From Janthinobacterium sp. (GTDB lineage Bacteria; Pseudomonadota; Gammaproteobacteria; Burkholderiales; Burkholderiaceae_D), in the NCBI GenBank assembly GCA_003482555.1, contig DMYQ01000322.1, positions 1,180 to 17,433 on the forward strand: a stretch of DNA of 16,254 nucleotides, given 5' to 3'. Under the pieces are notes generated by a model, which made no database searches, was not told where the DNA came from, and saw only the letters and a program-made list of their open reading frames with translations. A program made the position numbers and the translations under genes. This document shows positions 1 through 6,487 of this stretch, in pieces; the stretch's first letter is position 1; every line of letters starts with the position of its first letter.

Positions 1-406
1 CATCTTCCAGATAGCGCCGCATGCCGCGCGGCCGGTGGCCGCCGGGCAGTATCAAGCCGTCGATATCGGCCACCGCCAGCGCCGCGTAGGCCAGCGGCTG
101 GCGGAACGCCACCAGCCGCGTCATGGCGGCGTGGGCGGCGCGCGCTTCGCCGCTGGCGCGCAAGATCAAGCCCAGCACCTTGAGCTTGCGCAAGAGCGGC
201 ACGCCGCCCCAGAAATCGAGCCCTTCGCCGTGCAGCATCAGGGCGTCGGCCTCGGCCGGGGCGCCATCGGGGGTGGCGAAGCGCACGTCGAAGCCGGCGT
301 CGCGCAGCGCGCGCCAGGTCAGCGCCACCTCGCTCGGGTCGAAGTCTTGCTGCGGCAGGGCGATGAGCACCGTCCTGGTGGGACGGGCGTAGGGTTTATT
401 CGGCAT
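1..406 (-). CDS. DJ-1/PfpI-family protein (type 1 glutamine amidotransferase-like), partial, C-terminus outside window
   Basis: About 135 codons are visible, starting at ATG 406-404 and running off the left edge. The N-terminus reads MPNKPYARPTRTVLIALPQQ and gives an alternating beta-strand/helix pattern: a first strand (TVLIALP), a Phe-Asp-Pro-Ser-Glu segment as in family members that act on a regulator's partner molecule, then VRFATPDG and, near residue 120, DGLILPGGH. These are the landmarks of the DJ-1/PfpI fold. The nucleophile-elbow Cys expected after the PGGH strand lies beyond the window, so catalytic competence cannot be judged. The ATG lies inside the last codons of the upstream GlxA-type regulator gene (11-bp overlap) with no well-spaced Shine-Dalgarno, implying translational coupling. 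Members of this superfamily include chaperones, deglycases, hydrolases and isonitrile hydratases; the exact activity is unknown. The superfamily call is fairly secure, the function is not. Confidence 0.75.
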   Translation of the reverse strand, partial: MPNKPYARPTRTVLIALPQQDFDPSEVALTWRALRDAGFDVRFATPDGAPAEADALMLHGEGLDFWGGVPLLRKLKVLGLILRASGEARAAHAAMTRLVAFRQPLAYAALAVADIDGLILPGGHRPRGMRRYLED

Positions 407-1406
407 GGACGCTCGCGCTGACCTCGTGTGGGGCGGAAGGGCCGCCATTCTGCATCGCGCGAAACAGCAGCGGCGCCACGCCGAAGCGGCGTTCGAAGGC
501 TTTCGCCAGTTGCGCCGGCGTCGAGAAACCGGTCTTGGCGGCGACATCCTTCAGGCTGGCGGCCCCGCCCAGCAACAACCGCACCTGGTCGAGGCGCAGG
601 GTTTCCACGAAGCGGGCCGGGGTCTCGCCCACGATGGCCGTGAATTTGCGGTGAAAGCTGCGCTCCGACATGGCGACCCGGGCGGCCAGGACGGGCACGT
701 CGAGTGTCAGGGTCAGGTGCCCGCGCATCCACTCGATCAGCCCGGAAAACAGCTTGCCGGCGCGGGCCTGGGCGCTCAGCAGCGGACTGAATTGCGACTG
801 GTAGCCGGGCCGGCGCGCGTACAGCACGAAGCGCTCGGCGATGGCGTGGGTGACGGCCCCGCCCAGGTCGCGCTCGACGATGGCCAGACACATGTCGATG
901 CCGGTCGTCACGCCGGCCGACGTCCACAGGCGGCCATCCTCCACGTACAGGGCGTTCGGATCGACGCTGGCGCCCGGGTTTTCGCGCGCCAGCGCCGCGC
1001 AACTGTCCCAGTGCGTGGCCGCGCGCTTGCCGTCGAGCAGGCCGAAGGCGCCCAGCGCCAGGGCGCCGCTGCAGACGGAGCCGTAGCGCCGCGCCGTCGC
1101 CGCCGTTGCCAGCACCCAGTCCCGCACCGCCTTGGTCGCGGCCAGGCGGCGCAGGCCGGCCGCGTCGCCGCCGGCGATCAGCAGGGTGTGGACGCGGGCC
1201 GGCGCCAGCGCGTCCAGGGCGCTGGTGGCGATGCCGACGGCGCAGTTGCTCTGCACCGTGGCGCCGCTGGCGGACAGGATGTGTACCCGGTAAAAGGCGC
1301 GCCCGCAGGCGTCGTTGGCGGCCGCGAAGACGGCCGCCGGGCCGCTGATATCGAGTATCTGCACGCCGTCGAACGCCAGCAGCGCGATGTCGATTGCTTG
1401 TGTCAT
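396..1406 (-). CDS. GlxA-family transcriptional regulator (DJ-1/PfpI domain + AraC HTH)
   Basis: 336 residues, the usual length for GlxA-type regulators. Residues 5-175 form a DJ-1/PfpI-like sensor domain: IALLAFDGVQILDISGPAAV at the N-terminus, LLIAGGDAAG near 75-84, and a nucleophile-elbow-like SVCSGA with Cys112 followed by GLLDGKRAATHW, which is highly characteristic of the family. Residues about 225-317 are an AraC/XylS DNA-binding domain with two helix-turn-helix units, LDVPVLAARVAMSERSFHR (235-253) and SLKDVAAKTGFSTPAQLAKAF (284-304). It should be a cytoplasmic regulator; the ligand is unknown. The start ATG 1406-1404 is chosen because the conserved first strand begins immediately after it; no clear Shine-Dalgarno is visible. 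Its stop overlaps the next gene, a DJ-1/PfpI protein, by 11 bp. This arrangement is common where the regulator controls its linked enzyme, so that gene is the likeliest target. Confidence 0.92.
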   Translation of the reverse strand: MTQAIDIALLAFDGVQILDISGPAAVFAAANDACGRAFYRVHILSASGATVQSNCAVGIATSALDALAPARVHTLLIAGGDAAGLRRLAATKAVRDWVLATAATARRYGSVCSGALALGAFGLLDGKRAATHWDSCAALARENPGASVDPNALYVEDGRLWTSAGVTTGIDMCLAIVERDLGGAVTHAIAERFVLYARRPGYQSQFSPLLSAQARAGKLFSGLIEWMRGHLTLTLDVPVLAARVAMSERSFHRKFTAIVGETPARFVETLRLDQVRLLLGGAASLKDVAAKTGFSTPAQLAKAFERRFGVAPLLFRAMQNGGPSAPHEVSASVHAE

Positions 1407-1718
1407 GGGCAGAATCTAATCCATCTTTGCCATTTAGGCTAGCGGCTTGTTGCAAGCGCCGCCGCGCGCGGCGCCAGGATTGTGAATTTTTCCCGCAAGC
1501 CATGGCCGGGGACGCCGGCTGGCGGCGGGATTTTTCACGTCGGACGCGCCCGTTTGCGGGGCATGCAAGGATGGCATGCGCGAAATATTGCACAGAAAAT
1601 CAATAGTATAAAAATGTAAACACTGTGTCGTGATTGCTTGCTATACTTGATTTCAGTTATTGCTTAGCCTATTTGTTTCCGCCCTCAAGATGTCGTGGAT
1701 CAAGGAGATTTCCTTAAC
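1407..1718. promoter_or_regulatory. Divergent intergenic region between the GlxA-type regulator and the HxH/CxxCH protein
   Basis: 312 bp without a gene, between two divergent starts. The right half (from about 1585) becomes AT-rich, unlike the flanking coding DNA, and holds the promoter-like element listed separately at 1639-1647. The left half is GC-rich, with two copies of the self-complementary hexamer GCATGC at 1561-1566 and 1574-1579. I could not find a convincing sigma70 promoter for the minus-strand regulator. No RNA gene or small ORF with good translation signals was seen. Confidence 0.5.
1639..1647 (+). promoter_or_regulatory. Putative extended -10 promoter for the HxH/CxxCH protein gene
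   Basis: TGC followed by TATACT (1642-1647) matches an extended -10 element (TGn plus a five-of-six match to TATAAT). No good -35 lies 16-18 bp upstream, which extended -10 promoters tolerate. Transcription would begin near 1654, giving a leader of about 65 nt before the ATG at 1719. Seen in sequence; promoter activity is inferred. Confidence 0.4.
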
Positions 1719-2114
1719 ATGCAATCAGTCAGCCGCTTCAGCGCCGCCACGACAGTCAAGACCCCTTGCCAAAGGGTCGCGCTGCTGGTCGCGCTGATCA
1801 TACTGGCCCTGCAATTGCTGTTGACGTCCTGCCACACGCACGCGATCATCGAACAGACGGTCGACTGCGGCACCTGCCATTACGTCGCCAACTTTCGCGC
1901 CGATGTGCCCTCGGTCAAGCCGCTCGTGTTGCCCGCGCCAAACTTGCCCGGCTACCGTATCGCGTCGCCGTCCACGTATTTCCTCATGGCATATCAGAAC
2001 CGTCTGACACCGCCGTCCCAGGCACCGCCGCCCGTTTTCCCTCTGCTCCCCAGTCACACTGATCCCCCGTGCGCGCTGCTACCTGTCGCGCGTGGCGTCG
2101 TGGCGTCGTGGTAG
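1719..2114 (+). CDS. Small membrane or lipoprotein with HxH and CxxCH motifs (DUF2946-like layout), function unknown
   Basis: 131 residues from ATG 1719, chosen because AAGGAG at 1703-1708 sits at good spacing; an upstream GTG start at 1695 would lack this. After a 19-residue N-terminus with Lys14 and Arg19 comes one hydrophobic segment (about 20-35, VALLVALIILALQLLL) ending in L-T-S-Cys38, which fits a lipobox; it could equally be an uncleaved anchor. Directly after come His-Thr-His (39-41) and Asp-Cys-Gly-Thr-Cys-His, so the protein has HxH and CxxCH motifs in a short periplasmic domain, then a Pro-rich tail (TPPSQAPPPVF). Small anchored proteins with an HxH…CxxC pattern and Pro-rich end resemble DUF2946-type proteins, sometimes linked to metals; this is a resemblance of layout, not a firm family call. 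CxxCH is also the haem c attachment signature. The last codons lie in an octamer duplication (2091-2111), so the C-terminus may be recently altered. Confidence 0.6.
   Translation: MQSVSRFSAATTVKTPCQRVALLVALIILALQLLLTSCHTHAIIEQTVDCGTCHYVANFRADVPSVKPLVLPAPNLPGYRIASPSTYFLMAYQNRLTPPSQAPPPVFPLLPSHTDPPCALLPVARGVVASW
2091..2111. repeat. Octamer tandem duplication at the end of the HxH/CxxCH gene
   Basis: A perfect period-8 run of 21 bp (2.6 copies): CGTGG, CGT, CGTGG, CGT, CGTGG. It covers the last codons before the TAG at 2112-2114. Loss of one unit would shift the frame and extend the protein by about twenty codons to a TGA near 2188. The 5-bp repeats separated by 3 bp are the form expected from slipped-strand duplication. 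Confidence 0.85.
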
Positions 2115-2242
2115 TCGTTGCATGCATGTTGCGCGGTTTGCGCATCCATTTGCCGCCAGTCGGGATCACCATCCCGTGCCTGGCTTGATGAAACGCGCTG
2201 AACGGACCATAAGCCCGCGCGGCGCCGCATAAGGAGTCACCC

Positions 2243-2347
2243 ATGAAATCAGTGGCATCAGCAATTCTTTCACCGTTGCGCTTCCAGTCGCGGCCGGCAC
2301 CGTCCGCCGGCCCGCTCTCCGGCCCGCTCGCGCCCGCGCAGCTCTAG
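2243..2347 (+). CDS. Possible small ORF or leader peptide, 34 codons
   Basis: ATG 2243 follows a strong Shine-Dalgarno (AAGGAG, 2231-2236) with 6 nt spacing and runs to TAG 2345-2347. The peptide starts MKSVASAILSPLRFQSRPAP and then has Pro/Gly-rich repeats (AGPLSGPLAPAQL). It has no hydrophobic segment long enough to be a certain membrane span and matches nothing I recognise. The quality of the ribosome-binding site is the main support; the composition could also arise from a decayed gene or chance. It lies about 220 bp upstream of the protease start, so a regulatory leader peptide is one option. Confidence 0.35.
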   Translation: MKSVASAILSPLRFQSRPAPSAGPLSGPLAPAQL

Positions 2348-2462
2348 CGCGCGCCTGGCCCACCTCCCCCGGAATTTCAAGCCTGACAGTGCGCTGTCCG
2401 GTTTGCAATAGGCATGCTTGCTTGACCGACCCCGTTGCGGGGCGGCCGATGGGCGATGTCGT

Positions 2463-2494
2463 CCCCAAAAAAAGGAAGCGCGCTTTTTTTGGGG
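2463..2494. repeat. Perfect 11-bp inverted repeat (hairpin) in the protease leader
   Basis: CCCCAAAAAAA at 2463-2473 pairs perfectly with TTTTTTTGGGG at 2484-2494 across a 10-nt loop, and the centre AAGCGCGCTT (2476-2485) is itself a palindrome, so two pairings compete. No T-run follows the 3' arm, so it is not a standard intrinsic terminator, though the T-tract within the 3' arm could act in pausing. Its position 70 bp before the protease start suggests a regulatory or mRNA-stability role. Confidence 0.6.
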
Positions 2495-2566
2495 CGCAGT
2501 AAGCGAGCCACTCCGACCGCATCTGTCAGACGGAGAACTTTCATAATAAAATTGGAGAATAGTAAA

Positions 2567-4527
2567 ATGAAATTGAATAAAGAGTTCAAGCTGTTACCGC
2601 TCGTCGCACTGGTGTTGGCAACAATGAGTGTTTCCGCCCATGCGGAAAGCTGGGTCTCGACCGCCACCAAGGTTCCACGCCTGGGCAACGCGACAACCCA
2701 CATGTCGCTGATGCAAGCGGGCAGCACGACCCACGTCGTGGTCACGCTCAAGCTGCGCAATAAAGCCGAGCTCGATACCTTGACGTCCAAGCTGGCCGCC
2801 GGCAATGGCAAAGCCTTGACCAGCGAAGAGTTCGTCAGCCGTTTCGCGCCCACGGCGGCCCAGGTGCAAAGCGTCGTCGATCACCTCAGGAAGAGCGGTT
2901 TCGTCAACGTGACGGTGGCCGCCAACCGCATGCTGGTCAGCGCCGACGGCACCGCCGCCGCGGTGAAGGCCGGTTTCAACACCGAGCTGCATACATATAG
3001 TGTGAATGGACGCGTCGCCTACGCCAACATCAGCGACGCCGCGGTGCCGCGGTGCCGCAGTCGCTGGGCGCCACGGTGCTGGCGGTGCACGGTTTGCAAA
3101 CCATCCACCTGCATCACGTCATGGCCAAGCCGGCCGCGAAAACCCAGTCGAGCACGGGCCACAGCCCGGCCGATTTCTCCTCCATCTACAATGCCAGCGG
3201 TTTGCCGAGCGCGGTCAATGCCACCATCGGTATCATCACCCAGGGCGACATGACGCAGACGATCACCGACTTGAAACGCTTCGCCTCGAGCGCCAGTTAT
3301 CCGCAACCGAGCGTGAGCACGGTGCAGATGGGCACGGCCGCGTCCGATCCGGAAGGCTTGGGCGAATGGAATATGGACACCCAGGATACACTGGCGGCCG
3401 CCGGCGGCACCATCAAGCAAATGATACTTTACTCGGCCAACACGCTGGCCGACGATGATTTGACCGCCGCGTACAACCGCGTGGTCAGCGACAACAAGGC
3501 CAAGACCATCAACGTGTCGCTGGGCGAGTGTGAAAACGATGCGCAAAGCTCGGGCGTGATGGCCAGTAATGACCAGATCTTCCAGGCCGCCGTGGCCCAG
3601 GGCCAGACCTTCTCGGTGTCCTCGGGCGATTCCGGCTCTTACGAGTGTGGCGGCCCGGGCACGTCGCAAAGCTATCCTTCGGTTTCACCGTATGTGATCT
3701 CGGTGGGCGGCACGCTGCTCAATACCACGGGTTCCACCTGGGTCTCGGAATCGGTGTGGGCTTGCACGACGGCGGCGTTGTGCCAGCAAGGCGCAAACGG
3801 CGGCGCGGGCGGCGGTCCCAGCCTGTTGGAAGCGGCGCCCAGCTGGCAAGTGAACGCCGGCGTGCTGGCCGGTTCCAATAAACGGGGCACCCCGGACGTG
3901 GCGCTCGATGCCGATCCGGCCAGCGGCGCCCTGGTGCTGATCAATGGTTCGAACGAGCAAATCGGCGGCACCAGCCTGGCCGCGCCGCTGTTCGCCGGCT
4001 TTTGGGCGCGCGTCCAGTCGATGAACAACAATACCCTGGCCTTCCCGGCCGCGGCCATTTACCAGAAAGCGGCCGCCACGCCGGGCATGTTCCACGATAT
4101 CACCTCGGGTAAAAATGGCGGGTATTCGGCCAAGGCCGGCTGGGATTATGCGAGCGGCTACGGCAGCTTGAACATGGCTAATTTCGCCCCCGCGATGGGT
4201 GGCGTCTTGCCGCCGCCGACGAATGTCTTGACCAACCACGTGCCACTGACCGGCATCGCGCTGGCGACCAACGCTTCCACCGTCTACACCATCGTGGTGC
4301 CGGCCGGACGTCCGAGCCTGAGCTTCAAGACTTCGGGTGGCACGGGCGACGCCGATATCTATGTGAAGCGCGGTTCGGCGCCGACCACTTCGTCCTATTT
4401 GAAAAAATCGGACGGCTCGACGACGGCGGAAAGCATCACCATCACCGCGCCCGCCGCCGGCACCTACTATCTGTTGCTTAATTCGTATGCCAAGTTTAGC
4501 GGCGTGACCCTGATCGCCAACGACTGA
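2567..4527 (+). pseudogene. Sedolisin-family (S53) serine-carboxyl protease with PPC domain, frameshifted
   Basis: A secreted acid endoprotease gene broken by one frameshift. ATG 2567 (GGAG 2554-2557) begins a signal peptide ending near SAHA-E (about residues 1-25), followed by a pro-kumamolisin activation domain to about residue 155. At 3038-3058 an octamer is duplicated. The first frame then reads nonsense to a stop at 3251-3253, while the protease continues in the next frame to TGA 4525-4527. Removing 8 bp gives an unbroken 650-residue protein. In that numbering the S53 catalytic Glu264 and Asp268 lie in GEWNMDTQD, the oxyanion Asp352 in SSGDSG and the nucleophile Ser467 in GGTSLAAP; spacings agree with sedolisin. 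Calcium ligands are likely in FHDITSG (Asp508) and GWD (Asp524). Residues about 558-649 are a PPC domain. All key residues are intact, so the break is recent, reversible or an assembly error. A GTG at 3052 opens the catalytic part alone, but has no Shine-Dalgarno and no signal peptide. Confidence 0.92.
3038..3058. repeat. Octamer tandem duplication causing the protease frameshift
   Basis: A perfect period-8 run of 21 bp (2.6 copies): GCCGC, GGT, GCCGC, GGT, GCCGC. One copy fewer joins the pro-domain and catalytic domain in frame through Ala-Ala-Val-Pro-Gln-Ser-Leu-Gly. The 5-bp repeats separated by 3 bp provide the homology for slippage in both directions. Confidence 0.95.
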
Positions 4528-4538
4528 GTTTGGCTTGG

Positions 4539-4567
4539 CCCCCGTTCCGGCCGGAACGGGGGTTTTT
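4539..4567 (+). terminator. Rho-independent terminator after the sedolisin gene
   Basis: CCCCCGTTCCGG at 4539-4550 is followed at once by its exact complement CCGGAACGGGGG at 4551-4562 and then TTTTT. It begins 11 bp after the protease stop codon. The hairpin separates the protease transcript from the gsp genes. Confidence 0.93.
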
Positions 4568-4584
4568 GCACTTTTGCACTCGTC

Positions 4585-4590
4585 TATACT
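4585..4590 (+). promoter_or_regulatory. Possible -10 element for gspIJK
   Basis: TATACT lies just downstream of the protease terminator and 12 bp before the gspI ATG. Predicted initiation (about 4597) would leave a leader of only about 6 nt. Together with the absence of a Shine-Dalgarno before ATG 4603 or 4609, this suggests near-leaderless translation. No good -35 is visible, so this is tentative. Confidence 0.25.
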
Positions 4591-4602
4591 CTATATCGAA
4601 CA

Positions 4603-4986
4603 ATGCACATGACCCTGTCACGCTCGGCGCGCGGCTTCACCTTGCTGGAAGTGTTGGTGGCCCTGGCCATCGTCGGCATCGCCCTGAGCGCCTGCCTGAG
4701 CGCGGTCGGCAATCTGACCCGCAACAATGGCGCGCTGCGCGCCGCCACGATGGCGACCTGGTCGGCGGAAAACCGCCTGGCGAACATCCGCATCGACGGC
4801 GAATGGCCGCCCCTGGGCAAGAACAGTTTTGATTGCGCGCAAGATGGCCTGGCCATGCGCTGCGAAGAGGAAGTGCTGGCCTCGGCGAACCCGAATTTTC
4901 GCCGCGTCGAGGTGAGCGTGTTCGACGGCGCCGACCCGGGCCGGCGCCTCGTCAAGCTGATCCAGGTGGTGCCGAATGCGCTTTAA
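4603..4986 (+). CDS. gspI: Type II secretion minor pseudopilin GspI
   Basis: 127 residues, normal for GspI. It carries a short basic leader and the prepilin-peptidase site RG|FTLLEVLVALAIVGIAL, with cleavage after Gly11 and the conserved Glu16 at mature position 5, then the hydrophobic pseudopilin helix. The C-terminal part (from about residue 45: ATWSAENRLANIRIDGEWPP, then the strand RRVEVSVFD) matches the GspI globular domain. In the inner membrane and periplasm, GspI assembles with GspJ and GspK into the complex that caps the pseudopilus. ATG 4609 (third residue) is an equally possible start; neither has a Shine-Dalgarno. The 3' end overlaps gspJ by 11 bp. It is the first gsp gene in the cluster, directly behind a terminator, with no gspG or gspH upstream. 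Confidence 0.93.
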   Translation: MHMTLSRSARGFTLLEVLVALAIVGIALSACLSAVGNLTRNNGALRAATMATWSAENRLANIRIDGEWPPLGKNSFDCAQDGLAMRCEEEVLASANPNFRRVEVSVFDGADPGRRLVKLIQVVPNAL

Positions 4987-5548
4987 TCCGGCGCCCGCGG
5001 GCGGGCGCGGCTTCACCCTCGTCGAATTGCTGGTCGCCATCAGCATCCTGGCCGTGGTCGCGGTGATCGGTTGGCGCGGCCTGGACGCGATCGTGCGCGC
5101 GCGCCTGGCCTTGAACGCCAACAGTGAACAATTGCGCGGCACGCAATTGGCGTTCGCCCAGTTGCAAAGCGATTGCGCCCAGATCGCCGGCGCCGGCGAA
5201 GTCCCGGGCCGTCCCACCTTGCTGGTCGGGGAGGGCGGCCTGACCTTGCTGCGCAGCGTCGTGGCAGAGCACGAGGCGACCCGGTTCGAGGTGGTCTCTT
5301 ACCGCTTCGCCGACGGCGCGCTGACGCGGCGGGAATCGCCGCCCAGCCGCGAGTTGCGCGCGCTGGATCAGTCGTGGCGGGCGGCACTGGCCGGCAGCGA
5401 CGCCGGCCCGGCCGTGCGCCTGCAGTCGGAGGTGGAGAGCTTGAGCGTGCGCGCGCTGCAAGATCCGCCCCTGGGCTTGCGGGTGGAATTAAAGCTCAAG
5501 GGGCACGCGGCCGGCATGGTCAAGGTCTTCCTGGTGGGGCCGGTCTGA
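4976..5548 (+). CDS. gspJ: Type II secretion minor pseudopilin GspJ
   Basis: 190 residues, typical for GspJ. The prepilin site is RG|FTLVELLVAISILAVVAVI, with cleavage after Gly12 and Glu17 at mature position 5. The helix is followed by WRGLDAIVRAR, a conserved GspJ signature, and by LAFAQLQSDCAQIAG, equivalent to the usual 'Q…D' helix. The remainder is a beta-rich domain (RFEVVSYRFADGALTRRESP) as expected of the tip protein. ATG 4976 lies within the last codons of gspI, and the stop TGA at 5546-5548 shares its final A with the gspK start, so the three genes should be translated in a coupled manner and in stoichiometric order. Confidence 0.93.
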   Translation: MRFNPAPAGGRGFTLVELLVAISILAVVAVIGWRGLDAIVRARLALNANSEQLRGTQLAFAQLQSDCAQIAGAGEVPGRPTLLVGEGGLTLLRSVVAEHEATRFEVVSYRFADGALTRRESPPSRELRALDQSWRAALAGSDAGPAVRLQSEVESLSVRALQDPPLGLRVELKLKGHAAGMVKVFLVGPV

Positions 5549-6471
5549 TGCGCGCGCCGACCGCGCGCCAGCGCGGCGTCGCCGTGGTCACCGCCTTGCT
5601 GTTGACGACGCTGGCCGTGACCCTGGTCGCCAGCCTGTTCTGGCGCCAGCAGGTCGAGCTGCGCTCGCTGGAAAACCAGCGCCTGCAATTGCAGGCCAAG
5701 TGGGTCTTGCTGGGCACCCTCGACTGGGCCCGCCGCATCCTGCGCGAAGACGCCCAATTGTCCGCCGTCGACCACCTGGGCGAGGCCTGGGCCGTGCCGG
5801 CGCCGGAGACGGGGCTGGACGATTATCTGGACAGCGGCGGCGCCGATAACGGCGAGGGCGGCGCGGCGATGACGCGCACCATCGTCGACGCCCAGTCCCT
5901 GTATAACCTGGGCAACCTGGCGCAAAACGGCGCCGCCAATCCGAAGGAGGTGGATGTCTTGCGGCGCCTGTTGGCCAGCCTGCAACTGGACGCGGCCCTG
6001 GCGCCAGCCCTGGCGACGGCGCTGGCGGCCACGCAAAAGGCGCCGTCGGCGGATGGCGCGGCGGCCGCGCCCGATCTGGCGCAATTGACCCAATACGACG
6101 ATTTGCTGACGGTGCCCGGCTTCACCCTGCCAGTGATCGACAAGTTGAAGGATTATGTGGTGCTGCTGCCGGAGCCGACCGAGGTGAACGTGAACACGGC
6201 CGGCGCCCTGGTGCTGGCCGCGCGCATGGGGCGCTCGGCGGCGCAGACCGGCGCCCTGCTCGCCAGCCGCGCGCAGGCCTATTTTCGCGACGAGGGCGAC
6301 TTTGAAAACCGCGCCCACACCCCCCTCGTGGCCGGCGAGACGGCGTTGCAAACCCATTATTTCCTGGTCGGGGGCACGGTGCGCATCGCCCGCGCCCGGC
6401 TGGAAACGCAAGCCCTGATCTACCGCAAGAACACCGGCAACACGACGCTCAAGTGGGTGCGCGACTATTGA
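5548..6471 (+). CDS. gspK: Type II secretion minor pseudopilin GspK
   Basis: 307 residues from ATG 5548, close to the usual GspK length of a little over 300. The prepilin leader is RQRG|VAVVTALLLTTLAVTLVASL. Mature position 5 is Thr15, not Glu; lack of Glu5 is typical of GspK and marks it as the outermost tip subunit. The body contains the expected elements: LGTLDWARRILREDA, DAQSLYNLGNL, and VNVNTAGALVLAAR near residue 215, the helix-hairpin-like motif seen in GspK. The 3' end has strands suitable for the membrane-distal domain (YFLVGGTVRIARARLETQALI). The start overlaps gspJ by 1 bp. The gene ends 16 bp before a convergent gene; gspL, gspM and gspN are not adjacent, so the remaining type II secretion genes must lie elsewhere if the system works. 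Confidence 0.93.
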   Translation: MRAPTARQRGVAVVTALLLTTLAVTLVASLFWRQQVELRSLENQRLQLQAKWVLLGTLDWARRILREDAQLSAVDHLGEAWAVPAPETGLDDYLDSGGADNGEGGAAMTRTIVDAQSLYNLGNLAQNGAANPKEVDVLRRLLASLQLDAALAPALATALAATQKAPSADGAAAAPDLAQLTQYDDLLTVPGFTLPVIDKLKDYVVLLPEPTEVNVNTAGALVLAARMGRSAAQTGALLASRAQAYFRDEGDFENRAHTPLVAGETALQTHYFLVGGTVRIARARLETQALIYRKNTGNTTLKWVRDY

Positions 6472-6487
6472 CCATCGGGGCTTGGCA

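Larger units (their letters stand above)
2115..2566 (+). promoter_or_regulatory. Long leader region upstream of the sedolisin gene
   Basis: About 450 bp without a long gene. It contains, in order: a 6-bp stem with a tetraloop, CGGGAT/ATCCCG at 2161-2176, lacking a T-run; a 34-codon ORF at 2243-2347 behind AAGGAG; small stems GACAG/CTGTC (2385-2398) and CCCCG/CGGGG (2430-2442); the 11-bp hairpin at 2463-2494; a bulged stem CTCCG…CGGAG (2511-2535); and GGAG at 2554-2557, the Shine-Dalgarno for ATG 2567. I found no convincing sigma70 promoter, so the protease may be transcribed from an unrecognised promoter or from that of the preceding gene. Confidence 0.5.

Noticed and set aside
1861..1890. 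Assigning the CxxCH protein as a c-type cytochrome
   Set aside because: A single CxxCH in a 131-residue protein without a clear distal-ligand domain is not enough; kept only as an observation.
2463..2494. Intrinsic terminator at the A7/T7 hairpin
   Set aside because: The T-run is inside the stem's 3' arm, with GGGG after it, so the usual GC stem followed by a U-tract is absent.
3052..4527. Independent gene starting at GTG 3052
   Set aside because: No Shine-Dalgarno, no signal peptide and no pro-domain; it is the 3' part of the frameshifted protease.
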